A DNA stretch of 5,126 nt from Kiritimatiellales bacterium (GTDB lineage Bacteria > Verrucomicrobiota > Kiritimatiellia > Kiritimatiellales > Pontiellaceae): positions 1 to 5,126 of the forward strand of contig DAOUQA010000155.1 of the NCBI GenBank assembly GCA_030625905.1, read 5' to 3'. Of the stretch, positions 1 to 5,126 are shown piece after piece. Each line of letters opens with the position of its first letter. Position 1 is the stretch's first letter. The position numbers and the translations under genes are program-made. The notes beneath the pieces were generated by a model. It was given only the letters and a program-made list of their open reading frames with translations. It searched no databases and was not told the origin of the DNA.

Positions 1-3000
1 GCGGCTATTTCATCAACCGCAAGGCCTGCCGCCTCAAGGATATCCAGCGGCTCTTCATGGATACCTGTATCGGCACCGACTCCTACTCCATCCTCGAACA
101 GGGGAAGATCGACCAGATCCTCAGTTCGCGCCCGGAAGACCGGCGCACCGTTTTTGAGGAGGCCAGCGGCATCACCAAATACAAGGCCGACAAGAAAGAG
201 GCGTTGCGAAAGCTGGAGCACACCGAGGCCAATCTACTACGCCTCGCCGACGTCGTCCGCGAGGTCAAGCGCCAGATTATCTCGCTCCAGCGACAGGCCG
301 GCAAGGCCAGGCGCTACAAGGATCTCTCCGACGAAGTGCAAGGACTCGACCTCTTTGTCACCTGCGAAAAGCTCGGCGAATACACCCGGAAAACCGATGA
401 ACTCGCCAACGAGCTGCAAGCCCTCGAATGCAAGGTTCGCGAACTACACGAGCAGGTCGAATCCGCCGAGGCCGGGGCCGAATCCTCTCGCGGGGCACTA
501 ACCCGGCTGGAGGAAACCATCTCCCAAGCCATGGAGCAGGCCTCTGCCACCAAGAGCGAGCTCGAACGCACGCGGCACCTGGTCACGATGAACACCGATC
601 GGATCGCCGAACTCTCCACCCTTGCCCAGCGCAATACGCAGGAGACGGAAGAGGCTCGTGGCCGACTCGAAACCCATCGCGGCGAACTCAACAAGATTAT
701 TTCCGAAATGGCTGTTTCCGAGCAGGGAAAGGCCGATGCCAAGGTCGAGCTCGACTGCGTCATGCAGGTGCAGAAAGAAGCCGAAGACCAAATGAACGCC
801 ACCCGCGCGCAACTCAACAATCTGCGCAACGAGTCGGTCGCTCTGGACAGCAAGGCCTCCACGATGCAGAACGAACTCAACGAGCTAGACGCGCGCGACC
901 GCTCCTCCATGCTCAAGAAAGAGCGCCTCTCCACCGAAAAAGCCGAACTGGAGCGATCGCTTAATTCCTTTGTCGAGCACCAGCAGGAAATGGATGCCAA
1001 AGTCGAAACCCTCACCGCCAAGGTGGACGGCCAAACTCAAACGCTCAATACCCTCGACGGCGAGCGCAGCGGGCGCAAGGAAATGGTTTCCGAACAGGAA
1101 AAGGCGCTCAACGAAATGCACAAAACGGTGGCCGCCAAGCGGGCGCAGTTCGAAATGCTCTCCGGCGGCGAAGCCCGCCAGGAAGGCTATCCGCCCGGCG
1201 CACAAATACTGCTCGACCCGCCCTCCGACTTTACACCTGCCCGCGACGGCGTTCTCGGCCCGCTGGCCGAACAGCTCAAGGCAGCGCCCGAATACCAGAC
1301 CGCACTCGAAGCCATCCTCCGCCCATGCATCGATGCCATCGTCGTCAAGGACGAGGCCTATGCGCGCAAAGCCCTCGACTGGCTACGCGAACAGGAAGCG
1401 GGTAGCGCACGACTGCTGAGCGTCGCCGCCGCAAAAGAGGAAGCCCCGCTCGAAACCTCGTCGGCCGTCGGCAAGGGACTGCTCGATTGCATGGCCTTCG
1501 ACGACGCCATCGCACCGCTCGTGCGCCGCCTCTTCTGGAACGTGCGTGTGGTGGGTTCCGAACTGGAGATTCCCGAGATCCTTTCTGCCGACACCGTCGT
1601 GGTTTCGCAAAATGGCACCATCGTTTCGGGCAACGGAACATCCGAACTCTGGATGCCCGGAACCGAGGACAAAAGTCCCCTCGCCCGCCATCAGCTACGC
1701 GAGCAATTGCGGGGAGAGATTGATACACTCAATGCCGAAATCCAGCGGCTGGAAGAAACCCTCGAAACCCTCCGGGGCGAGGAGTCCGGCATGGCCGATG
1801 CCCTTGGCCGTGCCCGCCAGACACTCGAGGAGTTCCGCCGCGAACTCGCCTTGAAGGAAGGGGAGCGTCAGGTCATCGTGCGCGAAACGGCGTCCGCACG
1901 CGAACGCGTCGAAACGGTCGCCTTCGAGTTCAACAATCTCGCCGCAAGCGAAAACAAGGGTATCGAACTGCGCGCACGCCTTGCCACCGAGCTAAAAGAG
2001 ACCCGCGACCGCCAAGCCTATATCCGCACGCAGACCGCCGAACAGACCACCGCGTTAACCAAGACCGAGGAACACCGGTCCGACGCCCTTGCCATCACTT
2101 CCGAGCACCGGATCGTCTACTCGCAAAAATCGCAGGCGCTCGAACATCTGATCACCCGCAAGCAGCCGATGGAGGCGCGTATCTGCGAACTCGACGAGTT
2201 GATCGCCGAACGCACCACGGGGGTTGATTCCTACAACCGGCGCATCGACGCCCTCAAAGCCTCGATCACGGAAGAGACCGCCAAGATCGAACCCCTCGAA
2301 CAACGCTTTCAGGAAACCGCCCAGACCCTTGAAAACGAACGTGCCCGGCGCGAGGAGACCATTCGCTCCCTCTCCACTGCCGAGAACCGGCTGCGCGGCC
2401 TGCGCGATTCCATGGAGGCTGAACTCAACAAGAAATCCCGGTTCGAAGTCGAGCGAGCCGAATACACCATGCGCCACGATAATGCGCTGGAGCGGGTCAC
2501 CGGAGCCTACCATATCACCATGGAGGAGCTGGCCGAAACTGAAGCCCCGCGCTGGGAAAACGACGAGGTGCCCGATCGCGAAACCCTCGAAACACGCGTC
2601 GCCGAAATCCAGGCCAAGCTCGATGCCATGGGACCCGTCAATCTCGTGGCCATCGAGGAGCATGCCGAGCTGGAGGAACGCTTCGCCTTCCTGAACAAGC
2701 AGGAGGCCGACTTGGTCGCCGCCAAGCAGCAACTGCTCGACATGATCAAGACGATCAACGCCACCACCACGGAAATGTTCAAGACGACATTCGAGAAAGT
2801 GAACGAAAACTTCCAGGTCATGTTCAAGAAACTCTTCGGCGGCGGAGCGGCCAAGCTGGTGCTGACCGACGACGAGGATGTGCTTGAATCCGGCATCGAG
2901 ATCATCGCCCGCCCGCCCGGCAAGAAATTGCAGACCATCTCGCTGCTCTCCGGCGGCGAGCGCACGATGACTGCGGTCGCCCTGCTCTTCTCGCTCTTCA

Positions 3001-3251
3001 TCGTCAAGCCCAGCCCGTTCTGCGTGCTCGATGAGCTGGACGCCGCGCTCGACGACGCCAACATCAACCGCTTCGTCGACACCCTCAAGGAATTCCTCCT
3101 GCAATCGCAGTTCATCATCATCACCCACAGTCGCCAGACCATTGCGGCCGCCGACGTGATCTACGGCGTAACCATGCAGACGCGCGGGGTGTCCAAGGTC
3201 GTCTCGATGAAGTTTTCCGACTACCAGGATCAAGAGAAGGATATGAAGTGA
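1..3251 (+). CDS. smc: Chromosome segregation/condensation ATPase SMC, 5'-truncated by window edge
   Basis: SMC forms a homodimer that, with ScpA and ScpB, organises and segregates the chromosome by ATP-driven DNA loop handling in the cytoplasm. The frame is open from base 3 (first full codon), so the ATG at 57 is internal. About 110-120 N-terminal residues, including Walker A, should lie upstream. Numbering from base 3, the visible 1082 residues show the end of the N-terminal head (DSYSILEQGKID, FEEASGITKYK near 51-61) and a long coiled coil to about 390. The hinge spans about 394-558 (EGYPPGAQ to QNGTIVSGNG), and the returning coiled coil runs to about 870. The C-terminal head has signature LLSGGE (L982 onward), Walker B FCVLDELD with catalytic Glu 1011, D-loop AALDDAN and H-loop THSRQT (His 1042). 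The tail YGVTMQTRGVSK is typical. The implied total of about 1200 residues fits bacterial SMC. No scpA or scpB is visible. The gene is intact within the window. Confidence 0.97.
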   Translation, partial: GYFINRKACRLKDIQRLFMDTCIGTDSYSILEQGKIDQILSSRPEDRRTVFEEASGITKYKADKKEALRKLEHTEANLLRLADVVREVKRQIISLQRQAGKARRYKDLSDEVQGLDLFVTCEKLGEYTRKTDELANELQALECKVRELHEQVESAEAGAESSRGALTRLEETISQAMEQASATKSELERTRHLVTMNTDRIAELSTLAQRNTQETEEARGRLETHRGELNKIISEMAVSEQGKADAKVELDCVMQVQKEAEDQMNATRAQLNNLRNESVALDSKASTMQNELNELDARDRSSMLKKERLSTEKAELERSLNSFVEHQQEMDAKVETLTAKVDGQTQTLNTLDGERSGRKEMVSEQEKALNEMHKTVAAKRAQFEMLSGGEARQEGYPPGAQILLDPPSDFTPARDGVLGPLAEQLKAAPEYQTALEAILRPCIDAIVVKDEAYARKALDWLREQEAGSARLLSVAAAKEEAPLETSSAVGKGLLDCMAFDDAIAPLVRRLFWNVRVVGSELEIPEILSADTVVVSQNGTIVSGNGTSELWMPGTEDKSPLARHQLREQLRGEIDTLNAEIQRLEETLETLRGEESGMADALGRARQTLEEFRRELALKEGERQVIVRETASARERVETVAFEFNNLAASENKGIELRARLATELKETRDRQAYIRTQTAEQTTALTKTEEHRSDALAITSEHRIVYSQKSQALEHLITRKQPMEARICELDELIAERTTGVDSYNRRIDALKASITEETAKIEPLEQRFQETAQTLENERARREETIRSLSTAENRLRGLRDSMEAELNKKSRFEVERAEYTMRHDNALERVTGAYHITMEELAETEAPRWENDEVPDRETLETRVAEIQAKLDAMGPVNLVAIEEHAELEERFAFLNKQEADLVAAKQQLLDMIKTINATTTEMFKTTFEKVNENFQVMFKKLFGGGAAKLVLTDDEDVLESGIEIIARPPGKKLQTISLLSGGERTMTAVALLFSLFIVKPSPFCVLDELDAALDDANINRFVDTLKEFLLQSQFIIITHSRQTIAAADVIYGVTMQTRGVSKVVSMKFSDYQDQEKDMK

Positions 3252-3306
3252 CGAGTGAGCCGTGAGGCGTGATTTTTCCAGTCACGGCTCACGTTTCACT
3301 TTTCAC
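3248..3306. repeat. Heptad GTGA/TCAC mirror repeat filling the smc downstream spacer
   Basis: GTGA occurs at 3248, 3255, 3262 and 3269, and TCAC occurs at 3282, 3289, 3296 and 3303. Each set has exactly 7-base spacing, giving four units on each side of a short T-rich centre. Within it, GTGAGCCGTGA (3255-3265) and TCACGGCTCAC (3282-3292) form a perfect 11-bp inverted repeat. The first unit overlaps the smc stop codon (TGA 3249-3251) and the last ends 9 bases before the next ATG. The spacing is directly visible. The function is unknown: it could be a dispersed simple repeat, an RNA hairpin or a protein-binding site. Confidence 0.85.
3255..3292 (+). terminator. Possible weak hairpin terminator or attenuator after smc
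   Basis: A perfect 11-bp stem with a 16-base loop lies 3 bases after the smc stop and is followed by GTTTCACTTTT, which is only partly U-rich. It could slow or end transcription between smc and the next gene, or protect the smc mRNA 3' end. The large loop and interrupted T tract make it a poor classical intrinsic terminator. Confidence 0.3.
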
Positions 3307-3314
3307 GCACCACC

Positions 3315-4007
3315 ATGGACAAAAAACAACAATTTGATTTTTGGTACGCGGTCAACAATACCGAACTGGTGGCGACCCCGACCAGCCGCCTTGAAACCTT
3401 TGGCGACACCGTCGTGAACTATCACTTGGTTTGCGAATTGATGGACAGCATCGACAAGGTGCGCATCCGCGAAGGCCACCTCAAGGCGCTCAAGCCGGAG
3501 ATCATCACCCCGCAGTCGCTCGGCCAGATGGATCTCGAAGATTTCGGGCAGGATGCCCGGCAGTATGCCGATTGGCTGGCGCAGCACGCCGACGACCTCA
3601 AGATCCTCCAATATGGCTTCCGTATCCAGAAGCAGGAAATCAAGGAATACGTCGTTACCGACCACCTCGACAACGTCATGGATCGGGTCAAGGCGGAGGT
3701 CGGCGCAAAGGATGACCCCCTCAGCGCAATCCTCGTCGGCGTCGATTCCCCGTGGGAAGTCTGCCTGCTTAAGCTGATGGTCGAGTTGGTGCAGGGTTCG
3801 GTTAAAGGCAACGTGCTGGATATCCGACAGCAGGAAAATGCCATGAAAAACAGCCTGCTGGAAAACATTGAACGTGGTTTCCTCGAAGCCTCTCGCGATC
3901 CATCGAAGATCAACGCCCTCGCCGAACGCCTCAAGCAAAACGACCTTTGGGATAAATACGAAGACCGCTTCTTCGCCCTCGTCAAGGCCTCCGGGAACCG
4001 GGGCTAA
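3315..4007 (+). CDS. Conserved-looking soluble protein of unknown function downstream of smc
   Basis: This is a 230-residue protein with no recognised catalytic motif. It has no signal peptide and no membrane-spanning stretch, is rich in acidic and amphipathic helical segments, and should be cytosolic. Notable segments are FWYAVNNTELV (9-19), LETFGDTVVNYHLVCELMD (26-44), ILQYGFRIQKQEIKEYVVTD and ILVGVDSPWEVCLLKLMVEL. The aromatic and Pro-Trp positions look like conserved cores. I have the impression of similar uncharacterised proteins in PVC-group bacteria, but this is memory, not a search. The ATG at 3315 is chosen because the preceding spacer is repeat sequence. There is no Shine-Dalgarno match upstream (CACGCACCACC). 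It lies 63 bases after smc on the same strand, so co-transcription is possible. It is not ScpA or ScpB by any motif I can see. Its base composition matches smc (39 of 60 G+C at 3541-3600). Its last 34 bases are duplicated beyond the brnTA module. Confidence 0.85.
   Translation: MDKKQQFDFWYAVNNTELVATPTSRLETFGDTVVNYHLVCELMDSIDKVRIREGHLKALKPEIITPQSLGQMDLEDFGQDARQYADWLAQHADDLKILQYGFRIQKQEIKEYVVTDHLDNVMDRVKAEVGAKDDPLSAILVGVDSPWEVCLLKLMVELVQGSVKGNVLDIRQQENAMKNSLLENIERGFLEASRDPSKINALAERLKQNDLWDKYEDRFFALVKASGNRG
3974..4007 (+). repeat. Direct repeat copy 1: 3' end of gene 2, left flank of brnTA module
   Basis: The final 34 bases of the unknown gene, encoding its C-terminal ALVKASGNRG and stop TAA, recur at 4606-4639 with 32 of 34 bases identical. 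The two copies bracket the brnTA module. Confidence 0.9.
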
Positions 4008-4027
4008 CATTCGACCGATCAAATATA

Positions 4028-4056
4028 TTGACCAACCCTCATGACATATGTACATT
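4028..4056 (+). promoter_or_regulatory. Predicted sigma-70-type promoter of brnTA
   Basis: TTGACC (4028-4033, 5 of 6 to TTGACA) and TACATT (4051-4056, 4 of 6 to TATAAT) are separated by exactly 17 bases. Transcription would start about 7 bases downstream, near 4063, which coincides with the second candidate brnT start codon. The mRNA may therefore be leaderless. The -10 box lies inside the inverted repeat. Confidence 0.6.
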
Positions 4057-4065
4057 GTACGTATG
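4045..4065. promoter_or_regulatory. Predicted BrnA/BrnTA operator (imperfect inverted repeat)
   Basis: Arms CATATGTAC (4045-4053) and GTACGTATG (4057-4065) are complementary at 8 of 9 positions around an ATT centre. TGTAC also occurs as a direct repeat at 4049 and 4056. The site covers the -10 box, the expected transcription start and both possible ATG codons. BrnTA-type operons are known to be autorepressed through the ribbon-helix-helix antitoxin, so this is the natural operator. The binding itself is inferred. Confidence 0.6.
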
Positions 4066-4347
4066 GATGAGCTTGAATTTGTATGGGATGAAAAGAAGTC
4101 TCGGGAAAACAAACGTAAGCACAGGGTGTCATTTGAGGAAGCACGGACTGTCTTCCTGGATGAAAACGCAATTCGTTTTTTCGACCCAGACCACTCCGAG
4201 GATGAAGATCGCTTCCTAATGCTAGGCATGAGCTTTACACTTCGAGTCCTTGTCGTGAGCCATTGCTACAAGGAAAACGATTCGGTTATTCGGATCATTT
4301 CCGCACGTAAAGCGGACAAAAAAGAACAATCAGGTTACCGGAGGTGA
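4063..4347 (+). CDS. brnT: BrnT-family ribonuclease toxin of a type II toxin-antitoxin system
   Basis: BrnT toxins (formerly DUF497) have a RelE-like fold and stop growth by cleaving RNA. BrnA neutralises them by direct binding. Numbered from the ATG at 4063, the 94 residues carry the family pattern throughout: FVWDEKKSRENKRKH (6-20), VSFEEARTVF (22-31), DPDHSEDEDRFLMLG (41-55), LRVLVVSH (60-67) and the hallmark RIISARKADKKEQ (77-89) near the C-terminus. The family length is about 90-100 residues, so it appears complete. An upstream in-frame ATG at 4048 would add MYIVR. I prefer 4063 because family members normally begin just before the F-x-WD motif and because the promoter predicts a start site near 4063. 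Neither ATG has a Shine-Dalgarno sequence. One oddity is Arg 21, where the usual motif is KHGxSF. The stop codon overlaps the ribosome-binding site of brnA, indicating tight coupling. Regulation is probably by the BrnTA complex on the overlapping operator. Confidence 0.92.
   Translation: MDELEFVWDEKKSRENKRKHRVSFEEARTVFLDENAIRFFDPDHSEDEDRFLMLGMSFTLRVLVVSHCYKENDSVIRIISARKADKKEQSGYRR
4340..4344 (+). promoter_or_regulatory. Strong ribosome-binding site of brnA that decides its start
   Basis: GGAGG lies 8 bases before the ATG at 4353. The in-frame GTG at 4344 overlaps this site and is therefore not the start. The brnT stop (4345-4347) sits directly after it. A strong site here, with none seen for brnT, would favour antitoxin synthesis over toxin. 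Confidence 0.8.
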
Positions 4348-4352
4348 ATAAA

Positions 4353-4571
4353 ATGAGAGAACATTACGATTTTGAAAAAATGAAAGGGGAAAAGAACCCT
4401 TACACCAAAGAGCTGAAACAGCCCGTGACCATGCGACTTGATAAACCAACAATCTCCTATTTCAAGGCGCTGGCCGAGGAACTCGGCATGCCATACCAAA
4501 GCCTTATCAACCTCTATCTGCGAGACTGCGCCTTGCACCACAAGAAGCTCTCGCTCAAATGGGCATCATGA
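4353..4571 (+). CDS. brnA: BrnA-type ribbon-helix-helix antitoxin
   Basis: BrnA binds and inhibits BrnT and, as a dimer, represses the operon by inserting a beta ribbon into the operator. The 72-residue protein has a charged N-terminal segment (1-22). The ribbon-helix-helix follows: strand QPVTMRLD (23-30), helix SYFKALAEELG (35-45), turn MPY, and helix SLINLYLRDCAL (50-61). It ends with the basic tail HHKKLSLKW. The RLDKxxxxYFKxLAxExGxPYQxLINLYLRDCA pattern is typical of antitoxins paired with BrnT. Antitoxins of this type usually have one module for DNA binding and one for toxin binding. Which end binds the toxin here is not evident. It follows brnT by 5 bases and should be co-transcribed and translationally coupled with it. 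The ATG at 4353 is chosen over the GTG at 4344 because of the GGAGG position. Confidence 0.9.
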   Translation: MREHYDFEKMKGEKNPYTKELKQPVTMRLDKPTISYFKALAEELGMPYQSLINLYLRDCALHHKKLSLKWAS

Positions 4572-4639
4572 CAATTGCCAACCGGTTTGAGCCGACACGG
4601 CACAACGCCCTCGTCAAGGCCTCCGGCAACCGGGGCTGA
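4568..4639 (+). other. Doubtful 23-codon ORF joining brnA stop to the duplicated gene tail
   Basis: An ATG at 4568 overlaps the brnA stop (ATGA) and opens a 23-residue frame, MTIANRFEPTRHN followed by ALVKASGNRG. The second part is exactly the C-terminus of gene 2, read in its native frame and ended by TGA. It may be translated by coupling from brnA, but more likely it is a by-product of how the module was inserted. There is no independent ribosome-binding site. Confidence 0.2.
4606..4639 (+). repeat. Direct repeat copy 2: displaced 3' end of gene 2
   Basis: This copy matches 3974-4007 at 32 of 34 positions. The differences are a GGG to GGC glycine codon and a TAA to TGA stop, so both are silent in the gene 2 frame. 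It lies 13 bases before the stop of the convergent integrase gene. It may mark the original junction between gene 2 and the integrase. Confidence 0.9.
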
Positions 4640-4649
4640 GCCGGCCCCG
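4631..4649. terminator. GC hairpin between the converging genes
   Basis: CGGGGC (4631-4636) and GCCCCG (4644-4649) form a perfect 6-bp stem with a 7-base loop, 3 bases beyond the integrase stop on the - strand. No T run follows on either strand, so it is a weak candidate for a bidirectional terminator. Confidence 0.25.
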
Positions 4650-4652
4650 CAC

Positions 4653-5126
4653 TTAAAGTAAATCCAGCGGACTTTTCGGTCTGTTTCCTATCTCGCGCAT
4701 GACGTGGGTATAGATCATGGTGGTTTCCACATTCTTGTGGCCCAGCAGCTCCTGCACCTCGCGAATGTTCGTGCCCGCCATCAGTAGATGCGTCGCAAAG
4801 CTGTGGCGCAGGGTATGCACCGTGGCATGCTTCGGAATCCCGACGGTGCGTACTGCCTTGTGGAGCGCCGATTGCATCACCTTCTCGCTCACATGGTGGC
4901 GGCGAGTCTTTCCGCTGCGCGGATCAACGGAAAGCTTGGCCGCAGGGAAAATATATTGCCGCAACCGAAGCAGCTTCTTCATCTGCGCCAAAGCATCCCC
5001 TGAGGAAGGCCGCGAACCACCGCCGTCCGTACCGCCGGCATCTTGCCGGCCCTGTGCCGCCGACGGCTCGTCGGCTACGGCAGACGAGGCAGGCGAGCCG
5101 CCCGCGATACGCCCACTTCCCACCCG
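4653..5126 (-). CDS. intI: Integron-type tyrosine recombinase (IntI), C-terminal part; N-terminus beyond window, possibly disrupted
   Basis: IntI recombines attI and attC sites to insert and excise gene cassettes. The frame is open from the right edge, so the GTG at 5123-5121 need not be the start. Numbered from 5126, the 157 visible residues contain QYIFPAAKLS (57-66), the IntI-specific DPRSG (68-72) and RRHH, and VHTLRHSFATHLL with catalytic HxxR (104-107). LLGH follows with His 130, then TTMIYTH with the nucleophile Tyr 139, and the KSPLDLL end. The first catalytic Arg would be upstream, outside the window. Residues 1 to about 43 (GSGRIAGGSPASS...) are low-complexity and are encoded by palindromic repeat DNA, not IntI-like sequence. 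The IntI segment normally holding YPxA and WxW before QYxFP is replaced here by DALAQMKKLLRLR. The conserved core is surely integron integrase. Whether the full gene is functional, carries an in-frame repeat, or is a 3' fragment cannot be decided here. Confidence 0.88.
   Translation of the reverse strand, partial: RVGSGRIAGGSPASSAVADEPSAAQGRQDAGGTDGGGSRPSSGDALAQMKKLLRLRQYIFPAAKLSVDPRSGKTRRHHVSEKVMQSALHKAVRTVGIPKHATVHTLRHSFATHLLMAGTNIREVQELLGHKNVETTMIYTHVMREIGNRPKSPLDLL
5030..5104. repeat. Cluster of GC-rich palindromes inside the intI reading frame
   Basis: Three close stem-loops are visible. GCCGGC/GCCGGC has a 5-base loop (5034-5050). GCCGACG/CGTCGGC has a 3-base loop (5059-5075). GGCG/CGCC has a 3-base loop (5092-5102). 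Back-to-back hairpins like this resemble REP/BIME-type intergenic repeats. The - strand frame across them stays open but encodes Gly/Ser/Ala-rich sequence unlike IntI. The outer limits are approximate and may run past the window edge. Confidence 0.65.

Larger units (their letters stand above)
4008..4639 (+). mobile_element. brnTA insertion bracketed by a duplicated gene 3' end
   Basis: This is a 632-base segment (598 unique bases plus one 34-base repeat copy) carrying a promoter, operator, toxin and antitoxin. It is visibly AT-richer than its surroundings: 26 of 60 bases are G+C at 4081-4140, against 39 of 60 at 3541-3600. The left repeat is the end of the intact neighbouring gene and the right repeat encodes the same C-terminus and a stop. 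Removing one repeat unit by recombination would leave that gene encoding the same protein. No transposase, terminal inverted repeat or attC is present inside. Acquisition by transfer is inferred from composition and repeats. The mechanism is not known. Confidence 0.65.

Noticed and set aside
57..59. ATG as the start of smc
   Set aside because: The frame continues upstream to base 3 with typical SMC residues (GYFINRKACRLKDIQRLF), so this methionine is internal and the gene is cut by the window edge.
3001..3140. Variant ATPase residues in SMC (LDELDAALDDAN, THSRQT) as signs of lost function
   Set aside because: The catalytic Glu, signature and H-loop His are all present, and the changes are conservative or at variable positions.
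2055..3233. Long antisense open frame (392 codons) under the smc 3' end
   Set aside because: It lies wholly opposite the strongly conserved SMC C-terminal head. Its protein shows no domain and looks like a reverse-complement shadow in GC-rich DNA.
4001..4007. GGCTAAC as an attC core site
   Set aside because: It differs from RYYYAAC at one position, and no partner GTTRRRY or long imperfect attC stem was found around the module.
3303..4229. 308-codon antisense frame across gene 2 and part of brnT
   Set aside because: It spans two convincing + strand genes and the insertion boundary, and has no recognisable motif. Treated as a shadow.
4344..4346. GTG as the brnA start
   Set aside because: It overlaps the GGAGG ribosome-binding site. 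The ATG at 4353 has correct spacing.
1..5126. CRISPR array, tRNA or rRNA
   Set aside because: No regularly spaced repeats with unique spacers, and no tRNA-like or rRNA-like conserved segments were seen on either strand.

Overview
The window reads like chromosomal DNA of a GC-rich bacterium. The best guess is the PVC superphylum, possibly Kiritimatiellota or Lentisphaerota. That guess rests on the style of gene 2 (remembered, not searched), on the GTGA/TCAC spacer repeat and on the palindromic repeats near the right edge. It is inference only.

Left part (1-4007): a housekeeping locus on the + strand. The 3' nine-tenths of an SMC chromosome-organising ATPase gene enters from the left edge. Its Walker A region lies outside the window. 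A 63-base spacer follows, almost entirely filled by a 7-base-period repeat of GTGA units facing TCAC units. Then comes a 230-residue soluble protein of unknown function that may be co-transcribed with smc.

Middle part (4008-4639): an inserted, visibly AT-richer toxin-antitoxin module. BrnT (RelE-fold ribonuclease toxin) is followed by BrnA (ribbon-helix-helix antitoxin). The start region holds a good -35/-10 promoter and a 9-bp-arm inverted repeat that overlaps the -10 box and both candidate start codons, as expected for an autoregulated operator. The last 34 bases of gene 2 are repeated directly after the module with two differences, both silent in the gene 2 frame. The module is therefore bracketed by direct repeats, and recombination between them would remove it while leaving gene 2 intact.

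Right part (4653-5126): on the - strand, convergent with the rest, lies the C-terminal part of an integron-type tyrosine recombinase (IntI). It has the HxxR, LGH and tyrosine catalytic elements and the IntI-specific DPRSG...RRHH segment. Upstream of these, the reading frame runs through a cluster of GC-rich palindromes that does not look like IntI protein. This suggests a palindromic repeat inserted in frame, or a broken gene, and the window edge prevents a decision. No attC or attI site was recognised.

The most interesting signal is the combination of a TA module flanked by copies of a host gene's 3' end, sitting directly beside an integron integrase with a palindrome-invaded reading frame.
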